This document shows positions 7,838 through 15,657 of a stretch of 64,000 nt of DNA, in pieces. A program made the position numbers and the translations under genes. The notes beneath the pieces were generated by a model. The model searched no databases, had not been told where the DNA came from, and saw only the letters and a list, made by a program, of their open reading frames with translations. The first letter of the stretch is position 1. Every line of letters starts with the position of its first letter. This DNA is from Streptacidiphilus neutrinimicus. Lineage in GTDB: Bacteria > Actinomycetota > Actinomycetes > Streptomycetales > Streptomycetaceae. The DNA lies in assembly GCF_000787815.1 (NCBI RefSeq), contig NZ_BBPO01000008.1, positions 51,062 through 115,061 of the forward strand. Reading direction: 5' to 3'.

Positions 7838-9063
7838 GCGGCCTGCGGCCGGACGACGCAGACGAGCCCGTCGGCCAGTTCGGCGGCGGCGGTGGTCACC
7901 TGCTGCGCGGTCACCTCGCACAGGGCCTCGATGTCCTGGTCCGGGTCCCAGGGGTGTTCCACGAGGACCCGCTGCGAGGCCAGGGACATGGCCAGGTCCA
8001 GCGGGGCCTCGGCCTCCAGCACGGTGTCCACGACGGCCTGGTGCACGGCGGCGGCGAGGGCCTCGTCGCTTGGCCCCTCGGCGGCGACCGTGTGCAGGAT
8101 CTCCTGGAACGCGTCGAGCAGGCGCGGGGCGTTGCCGGGCTCGGTGCCCGCCAGCATCCGCCAGGCGCCGGCGTCGCTGTAGTTGCGGGCCCAGGAGCGG
8201 AAGTCGTAGGCCAGCGCCTCCTTGTTGCGCAGCCGGGCGTAGAGGAGGGAGGCGGGGCTGGCGCCGAGGAGATGGGCGAGGACGTTGTAGGCGTGGCGGC
8301 GGGGGTCGCCCGCGCTGGGGGCGCGGCCGCCGGCCATCAGCCAGGTGAAGTCGTCGGGCCAGGCGGTGACGGTGGTCGGGTGCACGGGGCCGGGGGCGGC
8401 AGCCCCGGTGCCGGCGCCGCCGCCGAGCACGGTGGGTGCGGGCAGGGTGTCCAGGCCGGTGCGGGTCAGCGCGCGCTGCAGCGCGTCGGGGTCGGTGCCC
8501 CCGACGGCGGCGACGGCGACGGGGCTGGCGGCCATGGCGTCGGCGTGGGCGCGGTGGAGCCGGTCCAGGGTGATCGTGCCGACGCTGACCGGGTCGCCCG
8601 CGACCGGGGATCCGAGCGGGTGTCCGGCGAACAGGGCGGCCAGGAAGGCGTCCTGGACGGTGTCTGCGGGGTCGGCGACGGCCGCGGCGATCTCCTGGAG
8701 CACCACCTGACGTTCGCTGTCCAGGCAGTCCTGGGTCAGCTGGAAGTCGAGCAGGGCGCGGGACATCCACTCCAGGGTCTGCGGTGCGTCCTCGGCGAGC
8801 ACCTGGGCGTGGATGAGCAGTGTCTCGGGGCCGGTGCGGGCGTTGACCGACCCACCGGCGCGCTCGACGCGCTCGCACAGCGGCGCTCCGCCGTCCAGCG
8901 GCCGGGACATGACCAGATGCTCGAACAGGTGGGCGGTACCTTCGGCGCCTGGGGGGTCGTGGCGGCCGCCGAAGCCGAGCGCGAGGCAGAGGCTGGTGGT
9001 GCGGAGCCTGGGTTCGTGGCTGAGCAGGACCGGCACGTTTCCGGCGCGCAGTTGTTGGGTCAC
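7834..9063 (-). CDS. M16-family zinc metallopeptidase
   Basis: This 409-residue peptidase of the insulinase/PqqF-processing peptidase family has the inverted zinc motif HLFEH (HxxEH) near residue 45 and the later glutamate region SERQVVLQEIAAA. The length is that of an M16B subunit, roughly one half of a full clamshell, so it probably dimerises with itself or another protein. The GTG at 9063 is preferred because AGGAGG precedes it by six bases; an ATG at 9168 would place the perfect hairpin of 9121-9156 inside the coding region. M16B enzymes process precursor peptides in several RiPP pathways. It sits directly downstream of the 22-codon peptide gene, its most likely substrate. Confidence 0.85.
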   Translation of the reverse strand: MTQQLRAGNVPVLLSHEPRLRTTSLCLALGFGGRHDPPGAEGTAHLFEHLVMSRPLDGGAPLCERVERAGGSVNARTGPETLLIHAQVLAEDAPQTLEWMSRALLDFQLTQDCLDSERQVVLQEIAAAVADPADTVQDAFLAALFAGHPLGSPVAGDPVSVGTITLDRLHRAHADAMAASPVAVAAVGGTDPDALQRALTRTGLDTLPAPTVLGGGAGTGAAAPGPVHPTTVTAWPDDFTWLMAGGRAPSAGDPRRHAYNVLAHLLGASPASLLYARLRNKEALAYDFRSWARNYSDAGAWRMLAGTEPGNAPRLLDAFQEILHTVAAEGPSDEALAAAVHQAVVDTVLEAEAPLDLAMSLASQRVLVEHPWDPDQDIEALCEVTAQQVTTAAAELADGLVCVVRPQAA

Positions 9064-9120
9064 GGGAGGCCTCCTGGTGTCGGGACCGGCGGTGGCGGGG
9101 ACGGGGGCGGGACATGCGGA

Positions 9121-9156
9121 TGGGGTGCCGCCAGGCCACGGCCTGGCGGCACCCCA
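9121..9156 (-). terminator. perfect 16-bp hairpin between peptide gene and M16 gene
   Basis: The 15-base arms 9122-9136 (GGGGTGCCGCCAGGC) and 9141-9155 are exact reverse complements with a CACG loop, and an outer T-A pair extends the stem to 16 bp. It begins 17 bases after the peptide stop codon and has no strong T-run. Such structures after a short peptide gene often act as partial terminators or RNA stabilisers, giving more precursor than enzyme transcript. Confidence 0.75.
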
Positions 9157-9172
9157 TCGCTTGCTCATCGGC

Positions 9173-9241
9173 TCACTTGCCGGAGCGGACCTTGATCTTG
9201 TCCAGGCGCGGGCGCATGGCGGTGGCGTGGTTGCGGGTCAT
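9173..9241 (-). CDS. 22-residue peptide, candidate ribosomal precursor peptide
   Basis: This very short ORF encodes a basic peptide beginning MTRNHATAM and ending RLDKIKVRSGK, with no Cys and no hydrophobic segment. AGGAGG lies eight bases before ATG, one of the best ribosome binding sites in the window. A promoter-like sequence lies 170-200 bases upstream, and a perfect hairpin follows the stop. An M16 peptidase, a GNAT-like protein and an ABC exporter flank it. This arrangement is typical of RiPP precursors, but the sequence matches no class I know. It could instead be a leader peptide that controls the M16 gene. Confidence 0.7.
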   Translation of the reverse strand: MTRNHATAMRPRLDKIKVRSGK

Positions 9242-9407
9242 GGTGGGTTCCTCCTCTCGATGTGCTGTTGGTCCGTCAGGGGGGCTCAGGAGCGGGCGGA
9301 CCGGTCCGTTCCCTTCGAGGCCCCGGCGGGGCGCGGCGCGCCGGGCTGTGCCCGGTGCGCAGGTCCCGCGGTCTGCTCGGCGGGGTCTCCCCAGCGCCGT
9401 GACTCAT

Positions 9408-9450
9408 ATTCAACTCGATTGTGACTATGGAGTCAATCTCCGAAGTCACA
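9408..9450 (-). promoter_or_regulatory. promoter-like region with GTCA words upstream of the 22-codon peptide gene
   Basis: Reading the minus strand, TTGACT (9436-9431) and TTGAAT (9413-9408) are separated by exactly 17 bases, a fair sigma-70-like promoter, with a leader of roughly 160 bases before the peptide ATG. The -35 lies within ATTGACT, the complement of AGTCAAT, and another word TGTGACT (9450-9444) lies 13 bases upstream. The same AGTCAAT heptamer occurs at 17160, 17183 and 21562. Confidence 0.55.
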
Positions 9451-9466
9451 TTCATTTCCGATGGAC

Positions 9467-10270
9467 TCAGATCGCGAATGCGATGCTGCCGTCGCGGCGC
9501 CCGCGGTCCGCCATGGCACGCAGCAGCGCCACCGCGCCCGCCAGCCAGGCTGCGCCCACGGCCAGGCCCAGCAGGGCCTGCGGAGCCACCGAGGCGGCGC
9601 CACCGCCGTCCACGAGCGCCCGCAGCGCGTCGAGTTCGTGCGTCAACGGCATGGACCACGCCAGTACCCGCACGGGCAACGGCCAGAAGCCGACCGGGAC
9701 TTCGACACCGCAGACGGCCATCATCCCCAGGTAGGCGACATTGGACGCGACATTGCGCCACGAGCTCGCCCCCAGCACCAGCGCCGCCAGCAGCAGCCCG
9801 AAGCAGTACGTGCCGACCGCGCTGGCGGCCACCAGCACCGCCGCCACGGCGGCGGTGGCCGGGCTCCAGTCGACGCCGAAGAAGGGCCCGAGCCCCAGCA
9901 GCGCCGCCAGGGAGGTGGCGCAACCGCTGGGCAGCCACTGCAGACTGCGGCCCACGAAGATCCAGGACACGTCCGCGGGCGCGGCGACCAGCAGCGGCAA
10001 CGTCCCCGCGCGGCGCTCCCAGGCGCTGGAGGCGACCACCATCATCGACTCGATCGCACACAGCGTCAGCGCGTTGCCCAGGAACAGGAACCGCTGGTGC
10101 CCCGCCCCCGAGAAGGTCCGCCCGGCCAGGGTGAAGAACACCACCTGGCACAGCATCCGCAGGAGCCAGCCGAACAGCCAGGTCCTCCAGGTGTAGGTGG
10201 CCCGCAGGTCGGCCGCGGCGTTGGCGGCGCTGCACCGCACGATCCGCCACGCGGGCGTCCCGGTCCTCAT
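9467..10270 (-). CDS. ABC-2 type transporter permease
   Basis: This 267-residue integral membrane protein has about six hydrophobic helices, for example FLFLGNALTLCAIESMMVVASSAWERRAGTLPLLVAAP, YCFGLLLAALVLGASS and ALLGLAVGAAWLAGAVALL. WERRAGTLPLLVAAPADV is the usual conserved cytoplasmic loop of ABC-2 permeases. Its ATG overlaps the stop of the preceding permease (ATGA), so the two are coupled and probably form a heterodimer with the ATPase encoded upstream. The exporter gene order (ATPase, permease, permease) next to a short peptide gene suggests export of or immunity to the cluster product. Confidence 0.88.
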   Translation of the reverse strand: MRTGTPAWRIVRCSAANAAADLRATYTWRTWLFGWLLRMLCQVVFFTLAGRTFSGAGHQRFLFLGNALTLCAIESMMVVASSAWERRAGTLPLLVAAPADVSWIFVGRSLQWLPSGCATSLAALLGLGPFFGVDWSPATAAVAAVLVAASAVGTYCFGLLLAALVLGASSWRNVASNVAYLGMMAVCGVEVPVGFWPLPVRVLAWSMPLTHELDALRALVDGGGAASVAPQALLGLAVGAAWLAGAVALLRAMADRGRRDGSIAFAI

Positions 10271-11070
10271 GCCAGCCCCAGGGTGCCCGCGGCGCGCACC
10301 CGCGTCAGGATCCGCCGCATCAGCCACCCTCCGGCTGCGAAGCCCGCCAGGCCCAGTGCCGTGAGCGCCAGCAGCCTGCCGGGAAGGTCGGCGACCGCGG
10401 GCGTGGCGAGCGAGTCCCGCAGCAGCCCGCCGGACCAGGTGAGGAACACCAGCCGGCTGGCCGGGCGCAGCCACCCGGGCAGCGCGCTGACCGGCATCAG
10501 CACGCCACCCAGGAGGTAGACGGGGTAGCTGAGCGAGTTCTGGAAGATCCGCGCCGAGCGGCTGAGCACGAACGCGCAGGCCATCGCCGTCGCCGTGCCC
10601 GTCATCGCGAACGCGGTGGCCAACAGGCCCACGCCGAACGCCATCGGGTGCACGAGGGGGACGCGCAGTCCGAACACCCAACGGGCCACCGCCCAGGCCT
10701 CGGCCAGCGAGATCAGGCTCACCGCCGCGACCGCAGCCAGGCGGGCCGCGACGACCGTGAACAGCGGCACCGGGGCGGCCACGACCGCCTCGAGCCTGCC
10801 GGCCGACCGGTCCTGCGTGATCAGGTCGCCCGCCGCGAAGAGCATCATGCTCCATAGCGCGATCAGGCCCGGTGCCAGGACCGCGTAGGCGGTCAGCGAC
10901 CGGTCGCCGGACACCGCGGCGATCGCCAGGAAGATCAGCGCGTAGAGCGGCACCGTGAACAGGACCCGCAGGTCGCCGACCGAACGGCGGACCAGGAGCA
11001 GTTGCACCCGGAACGCGGCCGCCGCCGCCCTCGCGTCCCGCACGGCCCTCGGCGCGCCCGGTGGCCTCAT
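10267..11070 (-). CDS. ABC-2 type transporter permease
   Basis: This 267-residue protein is equal in length to its downstream neighbour, with about six membrane helices (LFTVPLYALIFLAIAAV, YAVLAPGLIALWSMMLFAAGDLI, FGVGLLATAFAMTGTATAMACAFVL and others). The loop QDRSAGRLEAVVAAPVPL is the characteristic ABC-2 permease segment. It overlaps both neighbours by ATGA (11067-11070 and 10267-10270), so stoichiometric production with the ATPase and second permease is likely. The family exports drugs, polysaccharides or peptides; a peptide or peptidyl-nucleoside cargo is inferred from context only. Confidence 0.9.
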   Translation of the reverse strand: MRPPGAPRAVRDARAAAAAFRVQLLLVRRSVGDLRVLFTVPLYALIFLAIAAVSGDRSLTAYAVLAPGLIALWSMMLFAAGDLITQDRSAGRLEAVVAAPVPLFTVVAARLAAVAAVSLISLAEAWAVARWVFGLRVPLVHPMAFGVGLLATAFAMTGTATAMACAFVLSRSARIFQNSLSYPVYLLGGVLMPVSALPGWLRPASRLVFLTWSGGLLRDSLATPAVADLPGRLLALTALGLAGFAAGGWLMRRILTRVRAAGTLGLA

Positions 11071-12134
11071 CGCGCCACCTCCATGCCGCGCCGCCCGATC
11101 AGCCGCAGATAGACCTCCTCGAGCCCCGGCCGGGACGTCGCCAGCTCCCGGACCCCCGCGTCGAGCAGCAGCCGTACCACCGCGGCCGCGTCCCCGCCTT
11201 CGCCCACCCGCAGCACGGTCCGTCCCTGCGCGTCGGGCGGTACGGCGGTGACGTGCGGCAGCGCGGACAGCTGCGTCAGCACCCCGGGCGGCACGTCGCG
11301 CGCGGTCACCCGTTCGCTCTCCGCCGCCCAGGCGCCGAGCTCGGCCGGGGTGGCGCTGGCCACGACCGCGCCGCGGTCGATCAGCGTGACCCGGTCGCAG
11401 ACCGCCTCCGCCTCGGCCATGTCGTGCGTCGTCACCAGGACGGTCCGCCCCTCGGCGCGCAGCGCGCGCACCAGGTCGCGGAACCCGTGCGCGGAGACCG
11501 GGTCCATGCCGGCCGTCGGCTCGTCCAGCAACACCACGGGCGGATCGTGGACCAGGCCCCGAGCCAGGTGCAGCCGCTGCTTCATGCCACGCGAGAACCG
11601 CTCCACCCGCTCGTCGGCATGGGCGCCCAGGCCGAGCTGCTCCAGCAGCTCCTCGCTTCGCTCGGCCAGACGGCGACCCGACATTCCGTACAGGCAGGCC
11701 CAGTAGAGCAGGTTCTGACGTGCGGTCAGTCTCTCGTAGAGCCCGCGCTCGCCGCCGAAGACGATGCCGATGAGCGGGCGCACGGCCGCCGGGCGGGCGG
11801 CCACGTCGTGGCCCAGCAGGTGCACGGTGCCGGAGCTGGGCAGCAGCACCGTGGAGAGGATCTTGCACAGCGTGGTCTTGCCCGCGCCGTTGGGCCCGAG
11901 CAGCCCGTGCACCTCGCCCGGGGCGATGTCGAGGTCGATCCCCCGCAGCGCGACCCGCTCGCCGGTGTCCTCGTCGCGGCGGCGGCCCCGAAGGCGACCG
12001 GTGAAGAGGCCCGAGCCGCGGCCCGTGGTCCGGAAGGTACGGCGCAGCGCCCGCACCGAGACGGCCGCCCGGGTGTCCGGGGCCGCGGTGGCGTCGGCCG
12101 CGTCGGCCGCGGCGGCCGCGGCGGCCCGCGTCAT
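11067..12134 (-). CDS. ABC transporter ATP-binding protein
   Basis: This 355-residue ATPase drives the two downstream permeases. It has Walker A GPNGAGKTT near residue 85, a signature FSRGMKQRLHLARGL, Walker B VVLLDEPTAGMD and the switch histidine in TTHDMAEAE. The extended N-terminal segment (GSGLFTGRLRGRRRDEDTGERVALRGIDLDI) resembles DrrA/NatA-like drug and polysaccharide exporters. The protein is cytoplasmic and docks on the ABC-2 permeases. It overlaps the upstream oxygenase gene by ATGA, which ties transport to biosynthesis in one operon. Confidence 0.95.
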   Translation of the reverse strand: MTRAAAAAAADAADATAAPDTRAAVSVRALRRTFRTTGRGSGLFTGRLRGRRRDEDTGERVALRGIDLDIAPGEVHGLLGPNGAGKTTLCKILSTVLLPSSGTVHLLGHDVAARPAAVRPLIGIVFGGERGLYERLTARQNLLYWACLYGMSGRRLAERSEELLEQLGLGAHADERVERFSRGMKQRLHLARGLVHDPPVVLLDEPTAGMDPVSAHGFRDLVRALRAEGRTVLVTTHDMAEAEAVCDRVTLIDRGAVVASATPAELGAWAAESERVTARDVPPGVLTQLSALPHVTAVPPDAQGRTVLRVGEGGDAAAVVRLLLDAGVRELATSRPGLEEVYLRLIGRRGMEVAR

Positions 12135-12784
12135 CGCCCGCCCGCCTCGGGCCGGACGAAGTGCAGGAGCAGCGTCAGCCGGTCCGGGGCGCCGGGGGCC
12201 ACGGGGGTGACGCAGTGCCAGGAGCGTGCGGAGGGCCGCATCAGCACCGAGGTGCCCAGCGTCGGACCGACCTCGGCCGCCACGTCCTGCGGGTCGGGCG
12301 AGCGAAGGACGCGCAGCGCGCCCGCCCATTCGGGCCGCCAGTGCGGGTTGAAGTACCAGATCTGGGTGACGGCCTTGTCCGCCCGGTCGGTGTGCGGGTC
12401 GATCCAGCCCTGCTGCGCGTAGCGGACGGCGCGCAGATGCGCGGTGCAGCCGTCGAGGTCGACGTCCATGACGTCGCCGAGCCGTGCCCGGTAGTCGTCG
12501 CCGAGCAGAGTGTCCACCAGGTCGCGCCATCGCGGGGCCAGCCGCCCCACCGCCGCGCCGGGCACGCCCCGGTCGGCCAGGGTCAGGTTGTGCGTGCTGT
12601 ATCCCTTGCCGCCGGTCCCGGCGTCCGCGGTGCGCAGGGTGTAGCCGGTGGCGGGGAAGTCCGCGGCCAGCTCGGCCGCGGTGCGCGGGTCGCCGAAGCA
12701 GTCGCGCAGCAGCGCCCAGTCGAAGGGGTCGCGGCGGACGTCGCAGCGCTCCAGCGCCCGCAGGTCGACCACGGGCGCGGTCAT
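12131..12784 (-). CDS. Fe(II)/2-oxoglutarate-dependent oxygenase (first of a pair)
   Basis: This 217-residue prolyl-4-hydroxylase-like double-stranded beta-helix enzyme carries the HxD metal ligands in GWIDPHTDRADK, the distal His in SARSWHCVTPV and the 2-oxoglutarate-binding Arg in APDRLTLLLHF. It presumably hydroxylates or oxidises a cluster intermediate. It overlaps the upstream oxygenase by ATGA (12781-12784) and the ATPase gene downstream. The two oxygenases share motifs but differ clearly, so they probably perform different steps. Octosyl-acid nucleoside pathways also use two 2OG oxygenases, which makes this pair suggestive. Confidence 0.85.
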   Translation of the reverse strand: MTAPVVDLRALERCDVRRDPFDWALLRDCFGDPRTAAELAADFPATGYTLRTADAGTGGKGYSTHNLTLADRGVPGAAVGRLAPRWRDLVDTLLGDDYRARLGDVMDVDLDGCTAHLRAVRYAQQGWIDPHTDRADKAVTQIWYFNPHWRPEWAGALRVLRSPDPQDVAAEVGPTLGTSVLMRPSARSWHCVTPVAPGAPDRLTLLLHFVRPEAGGR

Positions 12785-13392
12785 GCCCACAGCTCCACCT
12801 GGATCGTGCAGCGCAGCCGGGTGGCGTCCGCGCGGACCGGTTCCACCGCGTGCCAGGAGGACTCGGACCGGGCGAAGACCACCGAGCGGGGCGCCTGCGG
12901 CGACAGCGCGGCGTACGGGGCGTCGTCGTCGCCGTACACCTCGAAGGCGCCGCCGTCGTCCGCGCCCCAGTCCTCGTTGAGGTAGAGGACATGGCTGGCC
13001 AGCTTGCCGGCCTTGTCGGTGTGACGGCTGACGTAGTCGCCGGGGCCGAAGACGAACAGGCCGATCTCGGCGTGCCGTGCGGAGACGGGCACCTTCACGG
13101 CGCGCTCGACCCACTGCAGGTACGCGGGAGCGCGCAGGGCGTCGGCGAGGTCGCGCCAGACCGGGTCGAGCCGGTCCAGGACCTCGCAGTCCCCGCCGTC
13201 CTGTACCAGCGGCAGCACGTGCATGGCGTAGGCCTTGTCGCCGCCCCGTGCCCGCTCCTTGCGGTCGAACACCTCCGTCGGCGGCAGTGTGCCCCGCAGC
13301 CGTTCGAGCAGCGTCTGCGGCAGCAGGCCGTCGGCCTGCGCCCAGGTGTAGGGCGTCTCGTGCGCGGTGACGGGCGCGTCGAGGTCGAGCAT
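12781..13392 (-). CDS. Fe(II)/2-oxoglutarate-dependent oxygenase (second of a pair)
   Basis: This 203-residue oxygenase has the HxD motif in YVSRHTDKAGK, the distal His in SESSWHAVEPV and a basic residue in ATRLRCTIQVEL as the likely 2-oxoglutarate anchor. The ATG at 13392 is chosen because GGAGGAGACC precedes it; a longer frame to 13449 has no support. It heads a coupled run of oxygenase, oxygenase, ATPase and two permeases, with a 77-base gap from the SDR upstream. The substrate may be the 22-residue peptide or a nucleoside intermediate; the sequence does not decide between them. Confidence 0.85.
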   Translation of the reverse strand: MLDLDAPVTAHETPYTWAQADGLLPQTLLERLRGTLPPTEVFDRKERARGGDKAYAMHVLPLVQDGGDCEVLDRLDPVWRDLADALRAPAYLQWVERAVKVPVSARHAEIGLFVFGPGDYVSRHTDKAGKLASHVLYLNEDWGADDGGAFEVYGDDDAPYAALSPQAPRSVVFARSESSWHAVEPVRADATRLRCTIQVELWA

Positions 13393-13469
13393 GGTCTCCT
13401 CCGTGCGGTGGGGGGCGGGTTCACAGCCGCGGCGCCTCGGACAGCGCACGAGGCTGCGCCAGTGGCGGT

Positions 13470-14351
13470 TCAGGACGTGCGGGCGGGTTCCGGCAGCGGC
13501 AGGGCTTCCGGCAGCGGCAGGGCTTCCGGCAGCGTCGGCGGTTCGGGCGCCTGCGGGCCGGGAACGAGCCGGGGCGCGGCGCGTCCCGTGGCCGGATCGG
13601 TCTCACCGCGCAGCAGTTGGGCTTCGAGGAACCGCTGGTCGGGGCCGTCGGTGGGCGCGGGCCGGTCGACGAGCCGCCAGATCTCGGCGGCGACGTCGGC
13701 CGGGTCCATGAAGGCGGCCAGCTCGGCGGGTGTCAGGTCGAGGTCGTCGTGGAAGCCGGCCGTGGCCATGGCGCCGGGGTGGACCAGCGTCACCCGGTGG
13801 GACGGGTCGGCGGCCAGCAGTTCGGGCGCCAGGCCGCGGGTGAACGCGGCCTGGGCGGCCTTGAGCCCGCAGTACAGGCTCTGCTCCTCGCGGGCGCGCC
13901 ACGAGGACGACGAGGCGACCGTCACCAGGTGCAGCGGCCGGTGCGGCGCCGACGTCCACGGGTCCGCGAGCAGACGCCGCAGCAGGCGCACCGGGCCCAG
14001 CCAGAGTAGTGCGGTGAGGTGGTCGATCTCCTGCGGCGCGGTCAGGGCGAGCGGCCGCCGGAGGAACGCCCCGGCGACCCAGAACAGGTACAGCGGGCCG
14101 GGCCCCCGGAGTCCGTCCAGGTCGGCCGCGTCCACGGCGGCCGGGTCGGTGAGGTCGAGGACGCGCGCGCGGAACCGTTCCTGCTCGGGCGCGGCGTCGG
14201 CCGCGGTGGTCGTCGCCGCGGACCGCCCGTAGGCGACCACGTCGTGGCCGCGCCGCAGCCCCTGGGTGACCAGCTCACGGCCCAGCCCCCGGGTGCCGCC
14301 GACCACGGCCACGGTCCCTGGTGTCGCCTGCGCGGCTGCGGGACGGCTCAC
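13470..14351 (-). CDS. short-chain dehydrogenase/reductase (catalytic YxxxK present)
   Basis: This 293-residue NAD(P)-dependent oxidoreductase has the Rossmann motif VVGGTRGLGRELV at the N-terminus, the catalytic Ser region VASSSSWRA and YCGLK as the YxxxK motif. The C-terminus has a Pro/Glu/Leu tail with a repeated PEALPLPEALPLPEP segment. Its GTG start overlaps the stop of the HprK-like gene (GTGA at 14348-14351). A paralog at 17998-18819 is divergently transcribed and shares FWVAG and the whole active-site block but has YxxxR. The two may form a heteromeric reductase in the pathway. Confidence 0.85.
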   Translation of the reverse strand: MSRPAAAQATPGTVAVVGGTRGLGRELVTQGLRRGHDVVAYGRSAATTTAADAAPEQERFRARVLDLTDPAAVDAADLDGLRGPGPLYLFWVAGAFLRRPLALTAPQEIDHLTALLWLGPVRLLRRLLADPWTSAPHRPLHLVTVASSSSWRAREEQSLYCGLKAAQAAFTRGLAPELLAADPSHRVTLVHPGAMATAGFHDDLDLTPAELAAFMDPADVAAEIWRLVDRPAPTDGPDQRFLEAQLLRGETDPATGRAAPRLVPGPQAPEPPTLPEALPLPEALPLPEPARTS

Positions 14352-15583
14352 CGGAGGGCGCCGGGAAGGGACGCGGAGCGGGTCCGGGCGAGCGCGTCGG
14401 TCACCTCGTCCCAGAACCTGGGCACGTCGTCGAGCATGTCGCGCCCGTAGCGCACCCGGACCACGGGCAGGGCGTCGAGGGCCGTCCCGACGGCGGCGGC
14501 GTCGCCCGCGTCGGCGAGGGCCGGTCGCGGCACCAGCCCCAGGAAGTCGGTGACGTGCTTGAGTTGGCGGATGTTGGCGTCGAAGTCCGCGCGCCAGCGC
14601 AGGTCCTCCGGGTCCTCGACGGTGAGCTCCCAGCCGCGCCGGTCCCGTTCGGCGACCGGCACGACCACGCCGCGCGGCCGGACCGCCGCCGCGCCGCGGA
14701 CCTGGGCCGTCTGCAGGAACTCGTCGATGTCGCAGTAGACCCGGACCCGGTCGGCCCGGCTCCAGGGCCGGTCTGCGTCCACGTCGAGCGAGCCGAGCGG
14801 CTGGTCGTAGCGGCGCAGCCGGGCCTGCTCGAACCTCGCGCGGGCCGGATGCCCGCTGAGCGCGGCGACGCTGAGGCCGATGCGGTTGGACCAGCCGCTC
14901 ATCCGCGGAGCGCCGTCGGCGTCGCTCCAGGCGAAGACCAGGTCGTCGGAGACGAAGTCCCAACCGGCGCGCGTGGCGACGAGGAACATCAGTGAGGACT
15001 TTCCGCTGCCGCTCGGGCCGACGACCACGATGCCGTCGCCGTCGCTGGACACGGCCGAGCCGTGGAAGACGGGCAGGCCCGCGGCCGTCAGCTGCGCGCC
15101 GACCAGGAACTTCACCGTCCGGGCGACGGCGCGCAGCGCTGCGGGCGAGTCGTCGGGCACGGCCAGGTCGACCTCGCCGGCACCGGGACGTGCGGTCAGC
15201 AGCAGCTCGGTTGCGTCCTCCTCGGCGAGTTGGAGCACCGTCACCTGGTCCGGGGTGTGGACCAGGACCGCCTGGCGAGTGCCGTCCAGGAGCAGCGTGG
15301 GCATGCGGGTCAGGCCGTGGACGGTGGCCGCGGTCGGCTCCCCCCTGCCGCGCAGCCGCACGGTGAGCCGGAGCGGGGCGGTGCCGGCGTCGGCCTGGGT
15401 GGCCGTGGTGGCGGTGAACGCCGGGCCGAGGACGCGCTGGAGCAGGTCCCGCACGCCGGGGACGCGGGAGTCGACGTGGAGGCCGGCGAAGGCGTAGCCG
15501 AGCGCGAAGCGGTCCGGGGACGGCGTCGGCGCGACGGTGTGGGTCGCGCGCTCGATACGGCCGGGTGCGGTGGCAGAGGGCAA
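14348..15583 (-). CDS. HPr-kinase/phosphorylase-like ATPase
   Basis: This protein of about 411 residues has a C-terminal half resembling the HprK kinase domain: GLPVFHGSAVSSDGDGIVVVGPSGSGKSSL with a Walker A P-loop, then DFVSDDLVFAW at the catalytic Asp position. The N-terminal half is divergent. A TTG start at 15583, with GGAG eight bases upstream, is preferred, but a downstream GTG cannot be excluded. HprK-like proteins occur in RiPP clusters, where some phosphorylate peptide Ser residues, and frequently co-occur with NTP_transf_5 proteins, also present here at 24245. It may phosphorylate the peptide or a nucleoside. Confidence 0.75.
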   Translation of the reverse strand: MPSATAPGRIERATHTVAPTPSPDRFALGYAFAGLHVDSRVPGVRDLLQRVLGPAFTATTATQADAGTAPLRLTVRLRGRGEPTAATVHGLTRMPTLLLDGTRQAVLVHTPDQVTVLQLAEEDATELLLTARPGAGEVDLAVPDDSPAALRAVARTVKFLVGAQLTAAGLPVFHGSAVSSDGDGIVVVGPSGSGKSSLMFLVATRAGWDFVSDDLVFAWSDADGAPRMSGWSNRIGLSVAALSGHPARARFEQARLRRYDQPLGSLDVDADRPWSRADRVRVYCDIDEFLQTAQVRGAAAVRPRGVVVPVAERDRRGWELTVEDPEDLRWRADFDANIRQLKHVTDFLGLVPRPALADAGDAAAVGTALDALPVVRVRYGRDMLDDVPRFWDEVTDALARTRSASLPGALR

Positions 15584-15657
15584 GGGGTGACTCCAGGTGC
15601 TGTGGGGCCGTGCCGCGGGTGCGGGGTCGGGCGGTTCCGGGCGGGATCGGTGCGCGC

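Noticed and set aside
9064..9168. Longer M16 peptidase start at ATG 9168
   Set aside because: It would place the perfect 16-bp hairpin inside the coding region and has no ribosome binding site, while GTG 9063 follows AGGAGG and family similarity begins there.
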